A DNA stretch of 64,000 nt from DAOTXR01 sp034435375 (GTDB lineage Bacteria; Chloroflexota; Anaerolineae; Aggregatilineales; UBA3940), in contig DAOTXR010000039.1 of assembly GCA_034435375.1 (NCBI GenBank), forward strand, positions 122,774 to 186,773. Direction: 5' to 3'. The position numbers and the translations under genes were made by a program. The notes below the pieces were generated by a model. The model saw only the letters and a list, made by a program, of their open reading frames with translations. It was not told where the DNA came from and did no database searches. This document shows, piece after piece, positions 1 to 6,980 of the stretch. Numbering within the stretch: the stretch's first letter is position 1; every line of letters begins with the position of its first letter.

Positions 1-426
1 CTGCCAAGAGATCGCGTGACTGCTCTCAGGATACGGCTCAACGTTCACCAGCTGGAGAATGTATGCCTCAATCACCTGGCTGCCGGGGAACTCATCGGAG
101 GCCGGGCTGGTCAGGTTGATCGTCCCTAGGTCGTGCCCACCCCTGGCCACTGCCAGCGTGACCGTCGCCTGACCGGCTCGCACGCACAGGACATCCTTAG
201 GGCAGCGTGAATCTTCGTCCACGCCGGTGAAGCTGATGGTGAACCCTGTTCCCTCGATCAGGGCCGTCTGACCAAGCCGCAGCCGGAATTCTCGATCCAG
301 GGCAGCCTGCGTCTCGCCGGAGTCAGGCGGCTGCGGCGAAGTCGGAATCTCCTTGCCACAGCCGCTCAACCCCAGGCTAGCCATCAGAATCAGAATCACC
401 GGCGCAACCAGTGTACAACGCTTCAC
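1..426 (-). CDS. Lipoprotein of unknown function, C-terminus cut by window edge
   Basis: The reading frame opens with GTG at 426 behind a GAGGAG ribosome site (432-437, 5 nt spacing) and is still open at base 1, giving at least 142 residues. The N-terminus is a lipoprotein signal peptide: KR, a hydrophobic stretch, then the lipobox LSGC with the acceptor Cys at residue 23. The mature part has a short Pro-rich spacer and a soluble domain containing two nearby cysteines (DSRCP and VLCVR) that could form a disulfide. It sits 36 nt downstream of pyrB on the same strand and may be co-transcribed, but nothing suggests a pyrimidine role. Function is not recognised; the lipoprotein call is firm, the rest open. 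Confidence 0.75.
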   Translation of the reverse strand, partial: MKRCTLVAPVILILMASLGLSGCGKEIPTSPQPPDSGETQAALDREFRLRLGQTALIEGTGFTISFTGVDEDSRCPKDVLCVRAGQATVTLAVARGGHDLGTINLTSPASDEFPGSQVIEAYILQLVNVEPYPESSHAISWQ

Positions 427-462
427 AATATCTCCTCGACGGGGCATTCTCAGCTCAGGGAC

Positions 463-1440
463 CTACGCTCGACCCAACACTGCCGCCAGCAGGGCCATGC
501 GGATATAGAGGCCATTCTGCATCTGGCGGAAGTAGGCCGCGCGTGGGTCCGCATCAACTTCGTAAGCGATCTCATTCACGCGGGGCAGCGGATGCATGAC
601 GATCATGTCCCGTTTGGCATCCTTCAGCAAGTCCGCTGTGATGATATACACATCCTTCACACGCTCATATTCGGCCAAGTCGGTAAAACGCTCTTTCTGC
701 ACGCGAGTGACATACAGCACGTCTACCTCGCCGATGATCTCATGGACGTCCTCGTGCTCGGTGAAGGCACCCCCGGCAGCGGCCACTTCCTCGCGAATTT
801 CCTCCGGCATGCGCAGCAGGCGCGGCGAGACGAAGCGGAAAGTAATATTGCGGTGCAGCAGCAGGCGGGTCAGAGAGTGGACTGTGCGGCCAAAACGTAG
901 GTCGCCGAGCATGGCCACGGTGAGGTGGTCCAGACGCCCCAAGTCACGCAGAACGGTATAGGTGTCGAGCAGGGCCTGGGTCGGGTGCTCACCCACACCA
1001 TCGCCCGCGTTGATGATCGGCTTGCTGGCCCACCGGGCAGCCTCGGCTGCAGCGCCGACCTCGTAGTGGCGCAGCACGATCACATCGGCATAGCATTCCA
1101 GGGTGCGCACAGTGTCGGCCAACGACTCGCCCTTGCTGACTGATGAGTACTGCACTGAGTTGATGGGAATCACCTGCCCGCCGAGGCGCTGCATCGCCGC
1201 CATGAACGACGAGCTGGTGCGGGTGCTCGGTTCGTAGAACAGGTTGGCCATGATCTTGCCCTGAAGCAGGTCTGCTGAACCGAACCGGTCGACGAGCGTG
1301 CGCATCTCGTCGGCCACCCCGAAGACGTATTCCAGCAGTTGAGGGGTGAACTGCCGGACGGAAAGGATATCCTGCCCGTACAGACCGTTGGTAGTGTTAT
1401 CTGCCGGGCGTGGCTTGGGTGGTGCTGGATTGGCCTGCAT
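463..1440 (-). CDS. pyrB: Aspartate carbamoyltransferase, catalytic chain
   Basis: Transfers the carbamoyl group from carbamoyl phosphate to L-aspartate, the committed step of pyrimidine synthesis, in the cytoplasm. The 325-residue length fits the catalytic chain. The phosphate-binding motif STRTSSSF, the HPTQALLD motif and the C-terminal HPLPRVNEI motif are all present. I start at ATG 1440 because AGGAGG lies 7 nt upstream; the frame extends further upstream but without a better site. No regulatory chain pyrI follows. A terminator-like hairpin (1493-1528) and a good promoter (1637-1666) precede the gene, suggesting attenuation control. No other pyr genes are in the window. Confidence 0.96.
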   Translation of the reverse strand: MQANPAPPKPRPADNTTNGLYGQDILSVRQFTPQLLEYVFGVADEMRTLVDRFGSADLLQGKIMANLFYEPSTRTSSSFMAAMQRLGGQVIPINSVQYSSVSKGESLADTVRTLECYADVIVLRHYEVGAAAEAARWASKPIINAGDGVGEHPTQALLDTYTVLRDLGRLDHLTVAMLGDLRFGRTVHSLTRLLLHRNITFRFVSPRLLRMPEEIREEVAAAGGAFTEHEDVHEIIGEVDVLYVTRVQKERFTDLAEYERVKDVYIITADLLKDAKRDMIVMHPLPRVNEIAYEVDADPRAAYFRQMQNGLYIRMALLAAVLGRA

Positions 1441-1492
1441 TGTTGTTCCTCCTCGTGTATCCATCGCGCCGTGTATTGCCGCCTGTGAGCAC

Positions 1493-1528
1493 AAAAAAAC
1501 GACCTTTGAACATCAGCTCAAAGGTCGT
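1493..1528 (-). terminator. Rho-independent terminator/attenuator ahead of pyrB
   Basis: A perfect 11-bp stem (1518-1528 with 1499-1509, 8-nt loop) is followed on the minus strand by an unbroken run of T down to 1493. It lies 53 nt before the pyrB start and about 100 nt after the predicted pyrB promoter start point, so transcripts from that promoter must read through it. It could also simply end the upstream GT2-PAP2 transcript. No PyrR-binding consensus is recognisable in the leader. Confidence 0.85.
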
Positions 1529-1636
1529 CGTAAAGGCAAACCCGCTTGCGGTCCGGTGCCGGGTATGACTTGTGGAATTTTGGACTGCTTCCTCACGGCT
1601 CGCTTCTCTCACAGGCTTTCTGGCAAAACCGGCGTG

Positions 1637-1666
1637 ATTATATAGAAGAATATGCCGACGTGCAAA
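1637..1666 (-). promoter_or_regulatory. Predicted sigma-70 promoter of pyrB
   Basis: On the minus strand TTTGCA (1666-1661) and a perfect TATAAT (1642-1637) are separated by 18 nt. The start point would be near 1629, leaving a leader of about 190 nt that contains the terminator hairpin at 1493-1528. Confidence 0.65.
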
Positions 1667-1683
1667 CTCGCCCGGGTCTTTTG

Positions 1684-2205
1684 TCACACCAACATAGCCA
1701 GCGCGGCTGCCACTCCCACCCCGATCAGGAACCCTCCTATTGCGTCTGATAGATAGTGCACTCCCATCGACACCCGCGACAGCGCCAGCGCCACGCCCCA
1801 CATCACGAGCACCCCACCAAACCAGGCCGGGCCGAGGATCAATCCCATGGCGGCCATCGCGCCGCCACGCGCCGAGTGCCCGGATGGGAAAGAGTAGGGA
1901 TCGGTGTGCCGGTATATCTGCCCCCATTCCCCAGCGGGCCGCGTGCGGCGGATCGCCACCTTGATCACCTGCGTCACAACAAAGGTGATCAAGTCTGTAG
2001 CGACCAGAACCACCACACGCAAGCGCCACTCAGGCCCACCCAACAGGAACAAGGTCGCCAGGATGCTCAGGAAAGAGAAGGCATCGCCGGAGTGTGTCAC
2101 GATCGCCGTCAGTGTGCGAAGCATGCCCGGCCTCTCAGCCACGCACAGGCGTGATGAAAGTTGCCGATCGAGGCTCAGCAGTCGATCAGTAATCTCGACG
2201 ATCAT
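1684..2205 (-). CDS. PAP2-family membrane phosphatase
   Basis: An integral membrane phosphatase of the PAP2 type, 173 residues from the chosen start. The three signature motifs are visible: KVAIRRTRP, SFPSGHSAR with the catalytic-site His, and SRVSMGVHYLSD. Such enzymes dephosphorylate lipid phosphates such as phosphatidic acid or undecaprenyl diphosphate on the outer membrane face; the substrate cannot be told here. The start at 2205 overlaps the stop of the upstream glycosyltransferase in an ATGA arrangement, implying translational coupling. An upstream in-frame GTG at 2229 is possible but lacks a good ribosome site. Partnership with the GT2 protein suggests a role in glycolipid or cell-envelope metabolism. 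Confidence 0.88.
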   Translation of the reverse strand: MIVEITDRLLSLDRQLSSRLCVAERPGMLRTLTAIVTHSGDAFSFLSILATLFLLGGPEWRLRVVVLVATDLITFVVTQVIKVAIRRTRPAGEWGQIYRHTDPYSFPSGHSARGGAMAAMGLILGPAWFGGVLVMWGVALALSRVSMGVHYLSDAIGGFLIGVGVAAALAMLV

Positions 2206-3188
2206 GATCTGGATGTCCTCAGCCGCCACTCAGGAGGATGGTTGCGCCAGCGCCACACCACGCCCAGGGGATGCCCGGCCATCTTGGCGAGGTCGCCGGT
2301 TACCCGGATGATCGGCACCCACAGTGCAGCAGCCAGCTTCTCGGTAGGCGTCAGGGCGCCCCACTGCCGGATCAACCGCTGATAGGGCCTGCCGACCATG
2401 GCCAGCCCACCCCCTAGCAAGAGCAACAGCCACCATGGGCTGGTTAGCACCCCGGCCAGGACAATCAGCGGCAGGGCAACGAAGTAGGTGAGATAACGGA
2501 TCAAGTGCCGACGCGGGAACAATCCAGCCTTGCCGTCACCACGCGCATACTGATAATACTGCCGCAAAAAGGCTCCCAGTGAGGCGCGTGGCCGGAAGTA
2601 AGCCACCGCCTCCGGCGCAAACGCAAAAGGCCCGAAAAGCGCCACCAGCCGGAAGTCGAAAATCAGGTCTTCGCAGAAGTCCAGCCACTCAGGATAACCG
2701 CCCACCTGCTCAAACGCCTCACGCCGAAAGGCTACCGAGCGGCTGGATGGCATGAAGGTTGCTGGATCAACGTCTTGCGGTTCCGGCAGGACAGTCGCCC
2801 CCATGGCCACCTCGAATGGGGTATGAGGATCGGGCAGGAAGAAACCGGCCACAGCCTGGGTGGCTGGATTGGCCTCCAGGGGGACCATCAGCCGTTCGAG
2901 CCAGTGAGGATCGAGCCGCACTCCCGCGTCGGTAACGGCGATCAGGCCATGAGCGGCGGCGCGGATGGCAGCGTTGCGCCCTTGTGAGATGTTCGCTCCC
3001 TCCTGCCGGATGATGCGCAACGACAGGAGATCGGCGTACTCACCGAGCACATCAAGCGTGTTGTCGGTCGAACCGCCATCGCAGATCACGATCTCGTCAG
3101 GCTGGCGAGTCTGTGCAGCGATAGAGTCCATCAGACAGCGAATCGAGCTGCCTTCGTTGAGCACGGTGACGATGAGTGAAACCTGCAT
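2202..3188 (-). CDS. Glycosyltransferase family 2, membrane-associated
   Basis: A 328-residue GT-A fold transferase. The N-terminus MQVSLIVTVLNEG and the nucleotide-binding ICDGGSTDNT are typical of GT2; VTDAGVRLDP supplies the metal-binding acidic motif. The C-terminal third has one or two strongly hydrophobic segments (around LTYFVALPLIVLAGVL and WWLLLLLGGG), so the enzyme is probably anchored at the inner membrane. The start at 3188 matches the family N-terminus. A TATAAT box lies only 7 nt upstream of this ATG (3196-3201), so the mRNA may be leaderless. It is coupled to the downstream PAP2 gene. The sugar transferred is unknown. Confidence 0.88.
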   Translation of the reverse strand: MQVSLIVTVLNEGSSIRCLMDSIAAQTRQPDEIVICDGGSTDNTLDVLGEYADLLSLRIIRQEGANISQGRNAAIRAAAHGLIAVTDAGVRLDPHWLERLMVPLEANPATQAVAGFFLPDPHTPFEVAMGATVLPEPQDVDPATFMPSSRSVAFRREAFEQVGGYPEWLDFCEDLIFDFRLVALFGPFAFAPEAVAYFRPRASLGAFLRQYYQYARGDGKAGLFPRRHLIRYLTYFVALPLIVLAGVLTSPWWLLLLLGGGLAMVGRPYQRLIRQWGALTPTEKLAAALWVPIIRVTGDLAKMAGHPLGVVWRWRNHPPEWRLRTSRS

Positions 3189-3287
3189 GGCGGCGATTAT
3201 ATCTGGACTGCACAGCGGCAGGCGAATACAGGAGAGCTTATGGCCGGCAATTGGAGGCATGTACCCCGGCGCTTATGACAGATCAGA

Positions 3288-3359
3288 TGGGCCCGGCAGG
3301 ATTCGAACCTGCGACCAACCGGTTATGAGCCGGCCGCTCTGCCGCTGAGCTACAGGCCC
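3288..3359 (-). tRNA. tRNA-Ile (anticodon CAT, lysidine type)
   Basis: The minus strand folds into a full cloverleaf of 72 nt: acceptor GGGCCTG/CGGGCCC with discriminator A, D-arm GCTC/GAGC, anticodon stem GCCGG/CCGGT, loop CTCATAA, and T-arm GCAGG/CCTGC around TTCGAAT. Anticodon CAT could be Met or Ile2; the acceptor and body resemble the Ile2 class, whose C34 is changed to lysidine to read AUA. CCA is not encoded. Confidence 0.88.
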
Positions 3360-3422
3360 GACAACTGACGATGGCTGCCCTCGCACGTGCGGATGAGGCG
3401 CAGCCACAATGGGAGGAGGGAG

Positions 3423-3493
3423 AGCGGGCAACGGGATTCGAACCCGTAACAACAGCTTGGAAGGCTGATGTGATACCCTTTCACCATGCCCGC
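3423..3493 (-). tRNA. tRNA-Gly (anticodon TCC)
   Basis: A 71-nt cloverleaf on the minus strand: acceptor GCGGGCA/TGCCCGC, D-arm GTGA/TCAC, anticodon loop CTTCCAA, T-arm ACGGG/CCCGT around TTCGAAT. The outermost anticodon-stem pair appears to be a T-T mismatch. CCA is not encoded. It lies 63 nt upstream of the tRNA-Ile gene and may share a transcript with it. Confidence 0.93.
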
Positions 3494-3539
3494 AGAGACA
3501 TCCGCATTGTACACAGAAACCCCATGATCAGCAAGATGG

Positions 3540-3569
3540 TTTGCACAACCATGATGAACTCGCCATAAT
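3540..3569 (+). promoter_or_regulatory. Predicted promoter of selD
   Basis: TTTGCA (3540-3545) and CATAAT (3564-3569) are 18 nt apart on the plus strand, the same TTTGCA box as in the pyrB promoter. The start point would be near 3576, about 30 nt before the selD ATG. Confidence 0.5.
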
Positions 3570-3607
3570 ACAGAAGCCCGCGAGGTCATTAGATTTGAGG
3601 AAACCGA

Positions 3608-4666
3608 ATGACTCGTGAAGACATCACCCGGCTGACGGCGTTGTCGTCGTGCGCGGGTTGAGCATCCAAGCTGGCCCCTGAGGCCCTGGCGCAGGTCCTG
3701 CGCCCCATCCAGAGCATGTTTGATCCGTCGGAGCACCCCGACCTGTTGATCGGGTTGGGCGTGCCGGACGATGCTGCCGTCTACCGGCTGTCTGATGACC
3801 AGGCGCTGATTGTCACTACTGACTTCTTTACCCCCATCGTTGACGATCCTTACCACTATGGCGCTATTGCAGCAGCCAATGCCCTCAGCGATGTATATGC
3901 GATGGGTGGTAGGCCGCTGCTCGCCCTGAACATCGCCGCTTTGCCAACCACTCTCCCCCTTGACACAATCGTTGAAATCCTGCGCGGGTCGGCAGAGAAG
4001 GTCCGCGAGGCTGGGGCGGTGATTGCGGGAGGGCACACTATCCAGGACCGAGAACCTAAGGTTGGATTAGCGGTTGTGGGCTTGGCGCATCCTGATAGGT
4101 TGTTCACCAAAGCAGGGGCACGCCCCGGTGACGTGTTAGTGCTCACCAAGCCGCTGGGAGTTGGTTGCATCACGACAGCCGCCAAGAATGATAAGGCCGA
4201 CCCTGGGCACGTCGAGGAGGCAGTCGATTGGATGATCCAACTGAATCGGTGTGCAGCCGAGGCGGCAGGGGCGATCAACGCACGCGCTGCCACCGACGTG
4301 ACCGGGTTCGGTCTCTTGGGTCATGCATCCGAGCTAGCCGAAGCCAGCGGCGTGACCCTGTACTTCAATCTCGACCGTATTCCTTTCATGCAGGGGGCAA
4401 AGGTCTACGCCGAGCAATGGATTTTCCCTGGCGGTTCAGCAAACAACAAGAGGGCCTATGAGAAACGGGTCTGCTTTGCAGACGACATCACGCCGGAAGA
4501 GCAGATGCTGCTGTTTGACGCCCAGACGAGTGGCGGTCTGTTGATCGCCTTCCCAGCGGATCGGGTTGCAGCGTTCGGTGTGGAGATGAGTGTTCGCCAG
4601 GTGCCCTGGTGGCAGGTTGGGAAGGTAGGTGAACGTGACGAGCTGAGCATCTATGTGATGCGCTGA
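3608..4666 (+). CDS. selD: Selenide, water dikinase; selenocysteine-containing (in-frame TGA at codon 18)
   Basis: Makes selenophosphate from selenide and ATP, the selenium donor for selenocysteine and selenouridine synthesis. The gene starts at ATG 3608, with GAGGAA at 3597-3602, and is 352 residues including a TGA at 3659-3661. Around it the protein reads LTALSSCAGUASKLAP, which aligns with E. coli LTQYSHGAGCGCKISP: the TGA sits exactly at catalytic Cys17 and the essential Lys20 is kept as Lys21. Downstream, DDAAVYRL, TTDFFTPIVDDP, AGGHTI, TDVTGFGLLGH and DAQTSGGL are all present. Homology is unbroken across the TGA, so this is selenocysteine and not a nonsense mutation. A start at ATG 3716 would lose the catalytic residue. 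SECIS-like hairpins follow the TGA. Confidence 0.93.
3662..3704 (+). promoter_or_regulatory. Candidate bacterial SECIS element in selD
   Basis: Immediately after the TGA, a 7-bp stem (3688-3694 with 3698-3704) carries a 3-nt loop beginning with G, about 33 nt from the TGA. A smaller GGCC/GGCC hairpin (3673-3685) lies nearer. Both the distance and the loop G fit the loose bacterial SECIS pattern recognised by SelB. The fold is predicted by eye only. Confidence 0.6.
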
Positions 4667-4676
4667 CTGTGAAAAC

Positions 4677-4703
4677 AACGCAGGGGCGCCGCGCCCCTGC
4701 GTT
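4677..4703. terminator. Convergent terminator between selD and the metallophosphoesterase gene
   Basis: A perfect 12-bp GC-rich stem (4677-4688 with 4692-4703) with a 3-nt loop stands 10 nt after the selD stop and 39 nt after the stop of the opposing gene. On the minus strand it is followed by a short T-rich stretch (GTTTTC), so it probably serves both directions. Confidence 0.75.
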
Positions 4704-4742
4704 GGTTCCATACTAGACTCCGCTTCAGACAGCTCCGCGCCA

Positions 4743-5615
4743 TCAGCGCCGGAGCTTATCTGTCGTACGAACGATCTCCGCTTCCCACGTCTCTGTGTTG
4801 AGCAGCAGCGCGGCGGCTTGACCATAATCGGAGGGAATGGTGTACACCGTCACCGGCTGGACAGGCTCTGGCGGTACATGCCCATTCTGGCGAGAGAACT
4901 CAAGCTGTGTCTCAATGTGGACGTGTCCGCTGATAATGCTCCTGACCTTCTTCCGCTCCAGTACCTGCTCACCGAGCTGAACATTGGCGTAGTAAGCATT
5001 GAGGATGCCCTGCTCAAGCACATAGACAGGCCGCAGACACTGTGCGAACAACGGGACGTGTGTCACGACCAGCACAGCCTTGATCTGGGGATCCCGTTCC
5101 AACTGGTCCAGCCGCTCAATGAACTCCGCCCCAACCCTGGCCGCAAACTCTCGATCAGTCCACGACCAGTCGACGTAGTTGCCATCGTTGGAGAGACGGG
5201 ATTTCATGCACTCATAGTAGGTGTGGTCGAACTCCAGCTTGGGATGCCTGCCGCCGTAGTCGTACCAGGCTATCGTGCCGCTGATGCCCAGGCTATCGAA
5301 CCGCAGGTTTTCACGGTCGAGCCACCTGTAGCCATAGGCGCGAGCCGTCTCCTCAAGAAGCGAGTCCCACAGGCGCTCGCTGGTATATGGCAGCGCACGG
5401 TGCCACACATCGTGGTTGCCCGCCACGGCGGCTCGCTGACTGGCCACCGATGTGAACAGTCTCAGCCCTTCGGCGAACATGTCCAGCGGCTCGCCGATGT
5501 CGCCGGCCAAGATCAACAGGTCCGGCTGACGTGCTTGTAAAACATCAGCCAGCCGCTTGATCTGGTCCGCCCACTGGGGAAAGAAGTGGATATCTGATGT
5601 GATAGCGATCCGCAT
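4743..5615 (-). CDS. Calcineurin-like metallophosphoesterase
   Basis: A 290-residue cytoplasmic dinuclear-metal phosphoesterase. The family motifs run in order: SDIHFF at the N-terminus, LILAGDIGE, AGNHDVWH, VVTHVPLF and SGHVHIE. I start at ATG 5615, which gives the usual N-terminus MRIAITSDIH; an upstream in-frame ATG at 5654 only adds an unlikely leader. Substrate is unknown; relatives cleave phosphomonoesters, phosphodiesters or nucleotides. It is the last gene of a minus-strand run after dtd and the DUF218 gene, and the shared hairpin at 4677-4703 closes the transcript. Confidence 0.88.
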   Translation of the reverse strand: MRIAITSDIHFFPQWADQIKRLADVLQARQPDLLILAGDIGEPLDMFAEGLRLFTSVASQRAAVAGNHDVWHRALPYTSERLWDSLLEETARAYGYRWLDRENLRFDSLGISGTIAWYDYGGRHPKLEFDHTYYECMKSRLSNDGNYVDWSWTDREFAARVGAEFIERLDQLERDPQIKAVLVVTHVPLFAQCLRPVYVLEQGILNAYYANVQLGEQVLERKKVRSIISGHVHIETQLEFSRQNGHVPPEPVQPVTVYTIPSDYGQAAALLLNTETWEAEIVRTTDKLRR

Positions 5616-5643
5616 GGTATACCCTTGGAAAAGCCCCAACGCG

Positions 5644-6390
5644 TCACAAACCATATCTTAACCAATATGACTGCGCAGGTAAAGTAGGGTAAATACCCAT
5701 CTTGTTCTCTGGGGGCGAGAGGTCAACCCGTGACATGAACAGCCGCTGAGCAAGATAGAGCCAGTAGAAACAGGTCTCGCGTATCAGAAACTTGAGTTTT
5801 TCGTTCCAGCTCCGGATGCGGCTTGTGGGCGTGGGCGAGGGGGACGCATCCAGACCTAGATCATGGGCGATCAACATAGACCGCTTCATGTGGTAGGGAT
5901 CGCTCACGATCAGGAACGTCGTCAGGTTGTGCTGTACGGCAATCGCACGGGTGAAGTCCAGATTCTGGAGTGTAGTGTGCGACTGCGCCTCGATCAGGAT
6001 GGCCTCCGCCGGAATGCCTCGGTCAAGTGCATACTGACGTGCGACCTCTGCCTCCGTGAACGGCTGACCACGCACCTGTCCGCCGCTAAAGATCAGCCTG
6101 TCGACGTAACCCTGAGTGTAAAGATCGATGCTGTGGTTGATCCGCTCGGCAAATGTTGGCGAAGGTTTGTCGCCCCAAGTGCCCGCCCCTAGCACAATCG
6201 CGGCGTCGGCATGGTGCAACTCGGAGTGGTTCCCATAGGCAGCAATGTTGGCTGCCGTGAGGCTGAACAGCAGCAAGCCGGCCATCAGCAGTGCAACCAG
6301 GACGACGGGTAGCCAGGGTGAGCAGATGGTCGCACGCTGCCCATCTCGCGGGGTCGTTCTGGGGCGTGCCCCTACTCGCGTTCCAGCCAA
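5644..6390 (-). CDS. DUF218 (YdcF/SanA-like) membrane-anchored protein
   Basis: A 248-residue protein with an N-terminal transmembrane helix (about residues 27-48, LPVVLVALLMAGLLLFSL) and an outside DUF218 domain. The domain signature is clear: DAAIVLGAG, then RLIFSGGQ, IPAEAILIEAQSHTTLQN and FLIVSDPYHMKRS. Proteins of this kind have been linked to cell-envelope processes such as vancomycin sensitivity in E. coli, but the reaction is not known. Translation seems to begin with TTG at 6390, overlapping the end of dtd by 19 nt, which implies coupling. A start further in would remove the anchor. Confidence 0.82.
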   Translation of the reverse strand: MAGTRVGARPRTTPRDGQRATICSPWLPVVLVALLMAGLLLFSLTAANIAAYGNHSELHHADAAIVLGAGTWGDKPSPTFAERINHSIDLYTQGYVDRLIFSGGQVRGQPFTEAEVARQYALDRGIPAEAILIEAQSHTTLQNLDFTRAIAVQHNLTTFLIVSDPYHMKRSMLIAHDLGLDASPSPTPTSRIRSWNEKLKFLIRETCFYWLYLAQRLFMSRVDLSPPENKMGIYPTLPAQSYWLRYGL

Positions 6391-6812
6391 ATTGTCACCG
6401 GTCCATCGTTGTGAATCTCGACCAGCATTCGCGCACCGAACACTCCCATCTCAACGTGGAGACCTTGGGCGCGCAGCAGGTCAGCAAACTGCTGCACTAG
6501 CGGCTCTGCCACCTCCGGCGGCGCAGCGTCGACGAAGGCAGGACGACGGCCTTTGCGGGCATCGGCGTACAGGGTGAATTGCGATACCACTAGCACCGAT
6601 CCATCCACCTCCTGGATCGAGCGGTTGAACTTGCCTTCATCGTCTTCAAACACGCGCAGTCCGGCGACCTTCTGGGCCAGCCACTCCACCTGCTCCCGAC
6701 CATCGTGGTGTCCTATACCGACCAGCGCCACATAGCCGTGGCTGATGGCCCCAATGACCTCGCCATTCACCTGCACTGAAGCCTGTCGAACTCGCTGTAG
6801 CAACACACGCAT
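6372..6812 (-). CDS. dtd: D-aminoacyl-tRNA deacylase
   Basis: Removes D-amino acids wrongly attached to tRNA, a proofreading step in the cytoplasm. At 146 residues it has the standard length and the diagnostic active-site loops SQFTLYAD and NDGPVTIWLE, with the usual start MRVLLQRVRQASV. It is first in a run with the DUF218 and metallophosphoesterase genes. A TATAAT box at 6852-6857 probably begins the transcript. Confidence 0.95.
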   Translation of the reverse strand: MRVLLQRVRQASVQVNGEVIGAISHGYVALVGIGHHDGREQVEWLAQKVAGLRVFEDDEGKFNRSIQEVDGSVLVVSQFTLYADARKGRRPAFVDAAPPEVAEPLVQQFADLLRAQGLHVEMGVFGARMLVEIHNDGPVTIWLERE

Positions 6813-6851
6813 AGCGGGAACCTCAAGCAGAGATTAGGAATACATCGCCTG

Positions 6852-6857
6852 ATTATA
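6852..6857 (-). promoter_or_regulatory. -10 box of the dtd operon
   Basis: A perfect TATAAT on the minus strand stands about 40 nt before the dtd start. The -35 region is weak (TTGTGG at 19 nt spacing), so only the -10 box is claimed. Confidence 0.45.
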
Positions 6858-6980
6858 TCTGCCCAGGTCCGAGCAGCCACAAAGCTGGCTTTGTGCGCCG
6901 GAGACCCCGGCTTTCGCCCCATCACGCTCTCTGATACAATCGTATCAATTCTGGCAGTCGGCCCGACGGGTGGGCAAGCT

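Noticed and set aside
1397..2029. A 210-residue minus-strand frame overlapping the PAP2 gene, the leader and pyrB start
   Set aside because: Crosses a promoter and terminator and overlaps the real PAP2 frame; low-complexity composition.
3350..4036. A 228-residue minus-strand frame across the tRNA-Gly gene and the 5' part of selD
   Set aside because: It runs antisense through a tRNA and a conserved enzyme gene and has no recognisable product.
3716..4666. A shorter selD beginning at ATG 3716
   Set aside because: It lacks the catalytic Sec/Cys loop and Lys; homology continues upstream through the TGA to ATG 3608.
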